From CF-39 sp035651155 (GTDB lineage: Bacteria > Chloroflexota > Limnocylindria > P2-11E), in NCBI GenBank assembly GCA_035651155.1, contig DASRGG010000022.1, forward strand, positions 1 to 64,000: DNA of 64,000 nt, read 5' to 3'. Of the stretch, positions 17,328-24,981 are shown piece after piece. The notes under the pieces were generated by a model. That model searched no databases. It saw only the letters and a list, made by a program, of their open reading frames with translations, and was not told the origin of the DNA. The first letter of the stretch is position 1; the number at the start of each line of letters is the position of its first letter. The position numbers were made by a program, and so were the translations under genes.

Positions 17328-18218
17328 GTGACAGCGGTCCCGCACACCGAAGCGCTGACGCCGCGCTTCCGCGAGCTCGTGCCCGAGGACGCCGTCGTCG
17401 AGCAGATCTCCTCGGGGCATCTCTTCACCGAAGGCCCGGTGTGGGTCGCGCGCGAAGGCGCGCTGCTCTGGTCCGACATCGCTGGCGACACGATCTGGAA
17501 GTGGACGCCCGGCGGCGGCCGCGCCGTCTTCCTGCATCCCTCGGGCAAGGCGAACGGACTCACGCTCGACCGGCAGGGACGCCTCGTGGCCGCAGGCTGG
17601 ACCAGCCGGCGCGTCTGGCGCATGGAGCCGGACGGCCGCATCGTTACGCTCGCGACCCACTACCGCGGCGTGAAGATCGGGACGCCGAACGACATCGTCG
17701 TCCGATCCGACGGCTCGATCTACTGGACCGACGGCACCTCGGGCGCGCGGCATCCCGGCTTCGAGACGAGCGAGGACCTCCAGATCTACCGGCGCGAGAG
17801 CGTCGTGCTGCGCTGGCATCCCGACACGAACGAGGTCACGCTGGTGACCGATCAGGCCGGCAGCTGCAACGGGATCGCCTTCTCGCACGACGAGCGGATC
17901 CTCTACGTGAACGACAGCTCGGCCCGCACCATCAGGGCGTTCGACGTCGCCGCCGACGGGACGGTGACGGGCGGCCGCGTGTTCGCGGAGAACACCGGCA
18001 GCGCGACGAAGGTCGATCGGCACGGCAACGTGTTCTGCACCGGCGCCGCGGGCGTCCACGTGCTCGACGCCTCGGGGACGCTGCTCGGCAGGATCAACGT
18101 GCCCGCGAAGACGAGCAACCTCGCCTGGGGCGAGGACGACTGGCGCACGCTGTTCGTGACCGGCGGCCCCGGCGTCTTCCGGATCCGCGTCGCCACCGAG
18201 GGAGTGCCCGTCGGGTGA
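17328..18218 (+). CDS. SMP-30/gluconolactonase/LRE family protein
   Basis: A 296-aa six-bladed beta-propeller of the SMP-30/gluconolactonase family, usually Ca/Zn-dependent lactonases. Diagnostic blocks are FTEGPVWV, which carries the first metal-binding Glu, KANGLTLDRQGRL, TPNDIVVRSDGSIYWTD with the Asn ligand, and CNGIAFSHDERILYVNDS with Asn and Asp. The ending NLAWGEDDWRTLFVT is typical. GTG 17328 starts 7 bp after the ThDP gene. It probably opens a lactone formed in the pathway. Confidence 0.88.
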   Translation: MTAVPHTEALTPRFRELVPEDAVVEQISSGHLFTEGPVWVAREGALLWSDIAGDTIWKWTPGGGRAVFLHPSGKANGLTLDRQGRLVAAGWTSRRVWRMEPDGRIVTLATHYRGVKIGTPNDIVVRSDGSIYWTDGTSGARHPGFETSEDLQIYRRESVVLRWHPDTNEVTLVTDQAGSCNGIAFSHDERILYVNDSSARTIRAFDVAADGTVTGGRVFAENTGSATKVDRHGNVFCTGAAGVHVLDASGTLLGRINVPAKTSNLAWGEDDWRTLFVTGGPGVFRIRVATEGVPVG

Positions 18219-19093
18219 GCTGGACCTTCGAGGCGATCGGCCCCGCGTATCCCGATCCGCTCGACGGCCCGGTCTGGGACGGCGACGGCCTGCTCTTCTG
18301 CCGCCCGGCGAAGAACGAGATCCTGCGCTGGGATCCCGCCGACGGGTCGGTGCGCGTCGCGCGCGCGAATTCGGTACGGACGACCGGCCTCGCGCTCGCG
18401 GCGGACGGCCGGCTCTTCGGCGCGCAGAGCCGCGCGCGGCGCGTCGTCGAGTACACGCGCGACGGCGCCGCCTACTACCTGAACGCGATGCTCGACGGAC
18501 GGCGCCACGGCGACCCGCACGACCTCGTCGTCGATCGCGCCGGCCGCGTCTGGTTCAGCGACCGTCACGACGCCGAGACGATCCCGGGTCCGGTGGGCTT
18601 TCCGCCGCCCGACCACTGCTCGATCCTCCGGCTCGAGCGCGACGCGGAGGCTTGGGTCGTGCGGCGCATGACCTTCGACACGCTGGAGCCGCACGGCCTC
18701 GCCTTCTCACCCGACGAGCGCACGCTCTACGTCGCCGACGGCTGCGAGCTCCCGGGCGTGCCGCGCGAGCTCCGCGCCTATCCCGTCGCCGGCGACGGCA
18801 CGCTCGGCCCCGTGAGGCGGCTTCACACCTTCGCCGCCGAGCACCGCGGCCCGGCCGGCCTCGCGGTCGACGCCGCCGGGACGATCCTCGTCGCGGCCGG
18901 GTCGCGCCGCGGCGGGCCGGGGCCGCTCATCTACGAGTTCGCGCCGACCGGGCGGGTGATCGGGACGCACGCCGTCCCGGCCGACGACCCCACCAACTGC
19001 GCCTTTGGCGGCCCGGACCGGGGCGTGCTCTTCGTGACCACCGGGGCTGGCCAGCTCTTCGCCGTGAGGGATACCGGCCTGCGCGGCGCCTGA
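18215..19093 (+). CDS. SMP-30/strictosidine synthase-like beta-propeller protein
   Basis: A 292-aa propeller with blocks LDGPVWDGDGLLFC, HDLVVDRAGRVWFSD, EPHGLAFSPDERTLYVAD and a C-terminal NCAFGGPDRGVLFVTT. It is related to but clearly different from the SMP-30 protein just upstream; the Asn metal ligands are partly replaced, for example DPHDLVVD where NDIVV is usual. It may have altered metal use or substrate. GTG 18215 overlaps the previous stop in a GTGA. It is the last gene of the operon that starts at 9896. Confidence 0.8.
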   Translation: MSWTFEAIGPAYPDPLDGPVWDGDGLLFCRPAKNEILRWDPADGSVRVARANSVRTTGLALAADGRLFGAQSRARRVVEYTRDGAAYYLNAMLDGRRHGDPHDLVVDRAGRVWFSDRHDAETIPGPVGFPPPDHCSILRLERDAEAWVVRRMTFDTLEPHGLAFSPDERTLYVADGCELPGVPRELRAYPVAGDGTLGPVRRLHTFAAEHRGPAGLAVDAAGTILVAAGSRRGGPGPLIYEFAPTGRVIGTHAVPADDPTNCAFGGPDRGVLFVTTGAGQLFAVRDTGLRGA

Positions 19094-19104
19094 GGGAGCG
19101 GCCG

Positions 19105-19138
19105 CGCCCGCGGTACCATGGCACGTGCGCCGCGGGCG
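19105..19138 (+). terminator. GC-rich hairpin after the long catabolic operon
   Basis: Perfect 9-bp arms CGCCCGCGG (19105-19113) and CCGCGGGCG (19130-19138) flank a 16-base loop containing smaller palindromes. It lies 12 bp after the stop at 19093 and just before the next promoter. There is no T-run, so it is at best an atypical intrinsic terminator. Confidence 0.4.
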
Positions 19139-19148
19139 AAGCCCCCAC

Positions 19149-19193
19149 TTGACGCGCGCCGCCGCCGATGCCCTAATTCGGAACGAATGTTCC
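19149..19193 (+). promoter_or_regulatory. Promoter TTGACG-N17-CCTAAT and operator GGAACGAATGTTCC of the IclR-type gene
   Basis: The -35 is at 19149-19154 and the -10 at 19172-19177. The perfect 14-bp palindrome is at 19180-19193, three bases after the -10. Binding there would block initiation, so autorepression is likely. The ATG at 19187 lies inside the palindrome, about 10 bases after the -10, which suggests either a leaderless transcript or use of GTG 19199 or 19205. Confidence 0.7.
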
Positions 19194-20053
19194 GTTCTGT
19201 GTCCGTGAAGGCGCAACGCCCGCGCGCCGCGGGCCGGACGCGACGACGTGCCGCTCCGCCCCATCGACGGACCCCTCCGCGCGACGGCGAGGTCCGCTCC
19301 GTCGATCGGGCGCTCGACGTCCTCTTCGCCCTCGAGCACGGACGGCGGACGATCGCCGACATCTCGCGTTCCACCGGACTCTCGGCGGTGATGGTGCGTC
19401 GCCTGCTCGCGAGCCTCGGCTCCGGGGACCTCGTGGTCCACGACCCGACCACCGACGCGTACATGCTCGGACCGGGCTGCTTCGGGATCCTCGACGCGGT
19501 CGCGCGCGGCGGCGGCGGCCTGGACGTCATCGCCGCGCCGGTACTCGCGCGCCTCGGCGCCGCGACGAAGGAGACCGTCGCGCTCTACGTACGTGCCGGG
19601 CCTCGCCGCATCTGCGCCGCGCAGGTGCCGAGCCCGCAGCCGATCCGGTATACCGCGCGGCTGGGCATGGAGAACCCGATCCACACCGGCTCGATGGGGA
19701 AGGTGCTGCTCGCCTTCAGCGACGCGCTCGAACGCGAGGACATCCTCGATCATCTCGACCTCGTCGCGTTCACGAGCGCGACGATCACCGATCGCGGCGA
19801 TCTCGAGCGAGAGCTGCAGAAGGTCCGCCGCCGCGGCTACGCGGAGAGCCGCGGCGAGCGGTCGCCGGGCGTCGCGTCCATGAGCGCGCCCGTCTTCGGC
19901 GCGGACGGGCGCATCCTCGCCGCGCTCAGCGTCCTCGGTCCGAGCGAGCGCCTGCCGGACAAGGTGCTCGCGAAGATCCGTCCCGCGCTGCTCGCCGCGG
20001 CGCGCGACATCGGCACGCGAGTCTCGTCGGGAGCGCGGCGACGGTCGGCCTGA
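19187..20053 (+). CDS. IclR-family transcriptional regulator (candidate regulator of the GGAAYG-NN-CRTTCC regulon)
   Basis: A regulator of about 288 aa. The winged helix-turn-helix begins at VRSVDRALDVLFALEHG and includes IADISRSTGLSAVMVRRLLASL. The effector-binding domain includes IRYTARLGMENPIHTGSMGKVLLAF and ESRGERSPGVASMSAPVFG, as in IclR. A basic, Pro/Arg-rich tail of about 35 aa precedes the HTH. A copy of the palindrome found before several operons overlaps its start, making it the best candidate to bind all of them. Start is ATG 19187 or GTG 19199/19205. A tandem paralogue follows 14 bp downstream. Confidence 0.88.
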   Translation: MFRSVSVKAQRPRAAGRTRRRAAPPHRRTPPRDGEVRSVDRALDVLFALEHGRRTIADISRSTGLSAVMVRRLLASLGSGDLVVHDPTTDAYMLGPGCFGILDAVARGGGGLDVIAAPVLARLGAATKETVALYVRAGPRRICAAQVPSPQPIRYTARLGMENPIHTGSMGKVLLAFSDALEREDILDHLDLVAFTSATITDRGDLERELQKVRRRGYAESRGERSPGVASMSAPVFGADGRILAALSVLGPSERLPDKVLAKIRPALLAAARDIGTRVSSGARRRSA

Positions 20054-20067
20054 AGCCGCCGGCGCCG

Positions 20068-20862
20068 GTGCGCTCCGTCGTGCGCGCGATCGCCGTCCTG
20101 CGGGCGCTCGAGCAGGGGCCGCAAAGCCTCGGCCGCGTCGCGCAGCGCGCCGGCCTCTCGAAGCCCACGGTGCACCGGCTGCTCGCGAGCCTCGCGCATC
20201 GGCAGATGGTCATCCAGAACGCCGCGACCGGTGATTACATGCTCGGGCCGGGAAGCCTCGGCATCGCCGACGCGGTCATGCGTGGCGTCGCGGGACTCGG
20301 TGTCTTCCTCGGCCCGGTGCTCGACCATCTCGGCGACGTCACCGGCGAGACCGTCGCGGTCTACGTGCGCGCCGGACTCGAGCGCATCTGCATCGGACAG
20401 GTGCCGAGCACGCAGCCGGTGCGCTACACCGCGCACGTCGGCGCGGCGTATCCGCTGCACGCGGGGTCGATGGGCAAGCTCCTGCTCGCGTACGGCGGCG
20501 ACGCGGAGCTGCGAGAGCTCCTCGACCGCCTGCCGCTCCAGGCGCTCACGAAGGCGACGATCACCGATCGTGCGCGGCTCGAGGACGAGCTCGCGCAGAT
20601 CCGGCGCCGCGGATACGCCACGAGCCGCGGCGAGCGCGCGGCCGGCGTCGCGTCGATGAGCGCGCCGATCTTCGCGGCGGACGGTCGCATCCTCGCCGCG
20701 ATCGGGATCATCGGACCGGACACGCGCCTCACCGACGAGGTGATGGCGAGACTCCGTCCACCGCTCCTCGCGGCGGCGCAGGAGGTCACGCGGCAGGTCG
20801 CTGGCGGCGGGCGGACGTGGTCCGGCGTCGCGCACCGCAAAGCGCGCGCGGGAGCCGTCTAG
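20068..20862 (+). CDS. IclR-family transcriptional regulator (tandem paralogue)
   Basis: A 264-aa regulator with HTH VRSVVRAIAVLRALEQGPQS followed by LSKPTVHRLLASL. Its effector domain (VRYTAHVGAAYPLHAGSMGK; TSRGERAAGVASMSAPIF) is strongly similar to the preceding IclR protein, pointing to a tandem duplication. GTG 20068 begins right at the conserved HTH, so no long N-terminal tail is present. It has no palindrome of its own and is probably co-transcribed with the first. It overlaps the convergent hydrolase gene by 4 bp at the stop codons. The two might bind as homo- or heterodimers. Confidence 0.88.
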   Translation: MRSVVRAIAVLRALEQGPQSLGRVAQRAGLSKPTVHRLLASLAHRQMVIQNAATGDYMLGPGSLGIADAVMRGVAGLGVFLGPVLDHLGDVTGETVAVYVRAGLERICIGQVPSTQPVRYTAHVGAAYPLHAGSMGKLLLAYGGDAELRELLDRLPLQALTKATITDRARLEDELAQIRRRGYATSRGERAAGVASMSAPIFAADGRILAAIGIIGPDTRLTDEVMARLRPPLLAAAQEVTRQVAGGGRTWSGVAHRKARAGAV

Positions 20863-22496
20863 GCCGGGATCGTCGGGACGAGCAGCCGCGAGGGATGCGC
20901 GCGGCCTTCGAGGATGCGGTTCGTGGCCGGGAGCAGCACCGCCTGATGCGCGTCGCTCGTGTCCGACTGGTCGTCGCACGCGGCGATCTCCAGACGCAGG
21001 CGATGCCCCGCGCGGAACAGGTTGCTCATCGGCCAGATCTCGACGGCGAGCTCGTAGGCCTCGTTCGGCACGAGCGGCTCGCTCGCGGTGTGCGGATGGA
21101 ACGGCCGCCAGGGCTTCGAGCGCGACGCGTCGAGCGCGCGGTGCGACGCGCGCAGCCAGCCCTTCGTGATCTCGCGCGTGCCGCCGTCGGGCGCCTCGTC
21201 GCGGATCGTGGCGAAGACGTCGGTGTCGGTCGCGGTCGACGCGAGCCAGAGCGTGAGCGCGAGCGGACCGGTCACCTCGAGGTCGTGTTCGAACGGCTCG
21301 GTGCGGTACACGAGCGCCGGTCCGCCGAGGTACGCCTCGCGCGACGCGGGCTCGTACCGGAGCACGGCCTCGCCGTCGGGCCCCGCGGTATCGGCGAGGT
21401 CGCGCGCCGCCGCGCCCGGCCGTCCGCCGAGGAACAGCTCGCGCCATCGCGTGCGCGCGATGGGCCACTCGCGCTCGCTCCGCCAGCGCTCCGCTCCCTG
21501 GATGAAGAGCTGGATCGGCGGTCCCTCCATCACGCCTGTGTCCATGCCCTTGAGGTGATGGTCGTACCAGCGCAGGGCCTCGCGGTGATACGCGGCCATC
21601 GGCTTGCGCGGACGCGGGCCCGGCCCCACGAACATGCGCTTCGGCACGCCGGTGATGCCCGCCCACGCCTCGAACGCGCCGCGCAGGTGCGTGCTCACGT
21701 GCTTCCACGTGCCGCCCACGTACGTCGGGATCTTCACGCGATCGAGGCGCATCCACGAGAGGCGCTCCTGGTAGTACGGGCCGTCGAAGGGATGCTCCAT
21801 CCGCAGGATCGCGTCTTGATGGCGGCGCAGGCCGGAGAGGTCGTCGCGGAGGCCGTTCAGCTCGCGCAGCACCGAGAACCAGCTCGCGACGCCGCGCTTC
21901 AGGATGCCGCCGTGGTAGTAGCGGTCGCGATAGAGGTCGACCGACGCGCACTGCGCGAATACCGCCGCCAGGTGCGGCGGCCGCTCGGCCGCGGCCATGA
22001 GCTGGCTCCACGCGAAGTACGACTCGCCGGTCATGCCGACCCTGCCGTCGCACCATGGCTGCGACGCGACCCACTCGATGATGTCGACGAGATCGCGCCG
22101 CTCGAGCGGGCCCATGTGGTCCCACTCGCCCTCGGACTCGTTGGTCCCGCGCACGTCGACGACGACGTGGGCGTAGCCGTGCGGCGTCCAGAACTCGGTG
22201 ATGCCGGCCTCGTTCTGCCCGTCGGGCAGCTCGGTCCGCTGCAGCTGACGGCTGTACGGAGAGACCGCGATGAGCGCGGGGAACGTGCGACCGGGGGCCG
22301 CGGGCCGGAAGACGTCCGCCGCGAGGTGAACGCCGTCGCGCATCGGGATGCGCACCTGCGTATCGGCATCGATCGTGTAGATCGGCTTCGAGCCCTCGCG
22401 CGCGGCCGGCGCGGCGTCGAAGGGATACTGTGGCCGCGTCGGCGGATCGCTGCTGCGGACCCTGCTCACCTTGACCGCGCTCCATCCGCGGCGCAT
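20859..22496 (-). CDS. CocE/NonD-family hydrolase (X-Pro dipeptidyl-peptidase S15 type)
   Basis: A 545-aa serine hydrolase with the S15 alpha/beta-hydrolase core and the C-terminal jelly-roll domain (PGAAARD region onward, ending RLLVPTIPA). The nucleophile elbow GMTGESYFAWSQ fits the family pattern G-x-S-Y-x. Other blocks are IPMRDGVHLAADVFRP, VVDVRGTNESEGEWDHMG and the His-bearing GRAHPSRL near the end. Relatives include cocaine esterase and glutaryl-7-ACA acylase, which cut esters or amides. No signal peptide is seen, so it is cytosolic. ATG 22496 is 9 bp from the divergent start at 22506. Confidence 0.87.
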   Translation of the reverse strand: MRRGWSAVKVSRVRSSDPPTRPQYPFDAAPAAREGSKPIYTIDADTQVRIPMRDGVHLAADVFRPAAPGRTFPALIAVSPYSRQLQRTELPDGQNEAGITEFWTPHGYAHVVVDVRGTNESEGEWDHMGPLERRDLVDIIEWVASQPWCDGRVGMTGESYFAWSQLMAAAERPPHLAAVFAQCASVDLYRDRYYHGGILKRGVASWFSVLRELNGLRDDLSGLRRHQDAILRMEHPFDGPYYQERLSWMRLDRVKIPTYVGGTWKHVSTHLRGAFEAWAGITGVPKRMFVGPGPRPRKPMAAYHREALRWYDHHLKGMDTGVMEGPPIQLFIQGAERWRSEREWPIARTRWRELFLGGRPGAAARDLADTAGPDGEAVLRYEPASREAYLGGPALVYRTEPFEHDLEVTGPLALTLWLASTATDTDVFATIRDEAPDGGTREITKGWLRASHRALDASRSKPWRPFHPHTASEPLVPNEAYELAVEIWPMSNLFRAGHRLRLEIAACDDQSDTSDAHQAVLLPATNRILEGRAHPSRLLVPTIPA

Positions 22497-22499
22497 CGT
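22471..22499 (+). promoter_or_regulatory. Candidate promoter TTGACC-N17-CATCGT for the isochorismatase-family gene
   Basis: TTGACC is at 22471-22476 and CATCGT at 22494-22499. The ATG at 22506 follows the -10 by six bases, which would give a leaderless mRNA. It lies inside the 5' end of the divergent hydrolase gene. The -10 match is weak. Confidence 0.4.
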
Positions 22500-22505
22500 G
22501 CGGAC

Positions 22506-23234
22506 ATGACGCGTCCGGAGATCCGCGACATGAGCGCGCACCGCGAGCGTATGAACGCGGCGCTGCGGCTCGATCCAAGCGAATGCGTCGCGCTCACCAT
22601 CGACATGCAGCGCATGTACCTCGATCCCGCGGTCGGCGCCAAGCTCCTACCCACCGACGAGGCTCACGCGGTGCTGGCCGCCTCGGCGAGCTTTCTCGAC
22701 GCCGTCCGCGCTCTCGGCGTCCCGGTGGTGCACGCGTACGTGAACCGCCGTCCGGAGGAGATCGCCGCGCGGATCGGCAACGGCAGCTTCTCGGTCGCGA
22801 GCCGCGTCGCGGCCGGTCCGACCGGCCATCGCGACGTGCCCGACCGCCTCGAGGGCTCGCCGCAGGCGGAGCTCCCGAGCGTGCTCGTGCGCGACGGCGA
22901 CATCCACGTGCGCACGAAGAAGACCTCTGACTGCTTCTACGGCACCGACCTGGACCTGCTCCTCGCGCGCGCGCTGCGTCCCACGACGGCGATCCTGCTC
23001 GGCATCAACACCGAGACCTGCGTGTACGCCACGGCATTCGCCACGTCGATCCGCGGACTGCGGCCGGTCGTGGCGTCGGATTGCGTGGGGACGCATCGGG
23101 GCGCGGATCACGGCTGGATGGCGCTCGAGCTCATGTCGCGGACGATCGCGTGGGTGCTGTCGTCGCACGAGATCGTCGCGAAGCTGTCCGCGTCACGAGA
23201 GGTGCCCGCCGGCCGGATCGTGGCGCACGCCTAG
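22506..23234 (+). CDS. Isochorismatase-family cysteine hydrolase
   Basis: A 242-aa amidohydrolase-type enzyme of the isochorismatase/nicotinamidase fold. The catalytic Asp is in ALTIDMQRMYLDP, the Lys in RTKKTSDCFYGTDLD, and the Cys in GINTETCVYATAFATSIRG, next to the expected cis-peptide loop. Relatives include N-carbamoylsarcosine amidase, maleamate amidohydrolase and nicotinamidase, so hydrolysis of an amide from an N-containing substrate is plausible. It diverges from the CocE-type hydrolase and its 3' end overlaps the convergent permease gene by 42 bp. Confidence 0.88.
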   Translation: MTRPEIRDMSAHRERMNAALRLDPSECVALTIDMQRMYLDPAVGAKLLPTDEAHAVLAASASFLDAVRALGVPVVHAYVNRRPEEIAARIGNGSFSVASRVAAGPTGHRDVPDRLEGSPQAELPSVLVRDGDIHVRTKKTSDCFYGTDLDLLLARALRPTTAILLGINTETCVYATAFATSIRGLRPVVASDCVGTHRGADHGWMALELMSRTIAWVLSSHEIVAKLSASREVPAGRIVAHA

Positions 23235-24962
23235 CCGGAGCGCGAGCGCCCGCATCGGCAGCGCGACGCCCATCGTGAGCAGCATGATGATGAGGCTGAT
23301 GATCCCGGCCTCCTCGAGGTTCGCGCCCGACGCGCTGAACTGCAGCGCCAGGATCGACAGGGTGTTCGTCTCGCGCGACGCGAGCAGGATGACGTTCGAG
23401 GTCATGCTCGCGGCCGCGACGAAGTTCAGCATCCCGACGAGCACCATCGTCGGCATGAGGACCGGGATGACGATCCGGAAGTAGGTCCGGATCCAACCCG
23501 CGCCGGACACGCGGCCGGCCTCCTCCAGGCTCGCGCCGATCTGCACGAGGACGCCCTTGAACACGTTCGTGCCCGTGGTGACCCCCGAGATCACCACGAC
23601 GATGAGCAGGATCCAGATCGTGCCGAACATGACCTTGAGTCCGGGCGTGGTGAGGTACATGAGGAGCAGACCGAGGCCCACGAGGATGCCCGGCATCGCG
23701 GCGGACAGCCAGATGAGGCCGTCGAGGATCGACCGGCCCGCCATCCGCGTCCGCACGATGACGTACGCGAGGAGCGAGAACAGGATCGGGCTCAGCACCC
23801 CGGCGGTGGTCGCGAGCGTGAGCGTCGTCGCGAGTGCGGTCTGGAACTGCCGGTCGCCGAGCACCTTCTGCCAGTGGATCGGCGTGAACAGCGGCGTGGT
23901 GTTGAAGAAGCCGACCCGCGCCATGAAGCTGCCGACGAAGATGACGAACGCGGGCGCGACGGTGAGGAGGATCGTGAGGACGACGATGACCGCGAAGATC
24001 GGCCCGCGGAAGCGCCCGAGGTCGATGAGTCCGGGGCGGAACGCGCTGTCGACCGTCGTGTAGCGCCGCCGGCCCACGATCCATTGCTGGAGCGGGATGA
24101 CGATCGCGATGAGCAGGAGCGTGACGCTCGCGAGCACCACCGCCTGCTGGTACTGCGGGATGACCTCGAGGCGCACGAGACGGTAGATCTGCGTCGAGTA
24201 CACGAAGAAGCCGAACTTGGCCCCGAGGATGTACTCGGTGTCGAAGCCCTGGAACATGCGGACCAGCTGGAGCGAGAGGATGAGGACGATCGGCGAGATC
24301 ATCATCGGGATCGTCACGCGCAGCATCGTGCGGAGATTCGACGACCCCGAGACGCGGCTCGCCTCCTCGAGCGCCCCATCCATGTTGCGGAAGGCCGGCG
24401 TCAGCAGGATCACCTTGAAGGCGATGCCGTCGCCCATGAGCTTCGCCCACACGATCCCCGGGACGCTGTAGATGTTGAACGGTCCCTTCTCCACGAAGGG
24501 GACCATCTCGGCGAGCTTGTTGAGGAAGCCCCATTCGGGGGCCATGAGCATGATCCAGCCGAGCGTCGTCGCGACGCTCGGGAAGATGTACGCGATCCAG
24601 AACATGAACTCGAGCTTGTGGGTGTGCGGGATGTTGGTCCGGGCCAGCACCAGGCTGATCGCGACCGCGGTCGGGAAACTGATGGAAAGGACGGAGGCCC
24701 AGATGATGAACGAGTTGCGCAGCGACTCGAAGATGCCGGGCGTCGACCACGCCTGGGTCCAGTTCGTCAGCCCGAACTGATAGGGCGGCACGACGACATC
24801 CGGCGCCGTGTTGAAGCTCATGACGAGCAGCAGGAGGAGCGGGTACACGAGGTAGGCGCCGAGCACGAGAAGGCCGGCCGCCATCAGGAAGGTCTTGAAG
24901 CCGGTCCGCGGCAGTCCGGCCAGTGGCCGGGCTGCCGGGACCGCCAGGTTCGGCGTCGTCAT
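23193..24962 (-). CDS. ABC transporter permease, fused two-domain Fe(III)/thiamine (FbpB/ThiP) type
   Basis: A 589-aa membrane protein with two BPD_transp_1 halves. The EAA loops read LEEASRVSGSSNL in the first half and LEEAGRVSGAGWI in the second. About twelve hydrophobic helices can be traced. It lies 19 bp after the substrate-binding protein gene on the minus strand, so the two are co-transcribed from the operator at 26233. No ATPase is adjacent; the ATPase at 9896, under the same type of operator, is the likely partner. It is a paralogue of the permease at 1249. Confidence 0.92.
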   Translation of the reverse strand: MTTPNLAVPAARPLAGLPRTGFKTFLMAAGLLVLGAYLVYPLLLLLVMSFNTAPDVVVPPYQFGLTNWTQAWSTPGIFESLRNSFIIWASVLSISFPTAVAISLVLARTNIPHTHKLEFMFWIAYIFPSVATTLGWIMLMAPEWGFLNKLAEMVPFVEKGPFNIYSVPGIVWAKLMGDGIAFKVILLTPAFRNMDGALEEASRVSGSSNLRTMLRVTIPMMISPIVLILSLQLVRMFQGFDTEYILGAKFGFFVYSTQIYRLVRLEVIPQYQQAVVLASVTLLLIAIVIPLQQWIVGRRRYTTVDSAFRPGLIDLGRFRGPIFAVIVVLTILLTVAPAFVIFVGSFMARVGFFNTTPLFTPIHWQKVLGDRQFQTALATTLTLATTAGVLSPILFSLLAYVIVRTRMAGRSILDGLIWLSAAMPGILVGLGLLLMYLTTPGLKVMFGTIWILLIVVVISGVTTGTNVFKGVLVQIGASLEEAGRVSGAGWIRTYFRIVIPVLMPTMVLVGMLNFVAAASMTSNVILLASRETNTLSILALQFSASGANLEEAGIISLIIMLLTMGVALPMRALALRLGVRHDPAGGHLS

Positions 24963-24981
24963 TTCGCCGTCGGGTTCGCTG

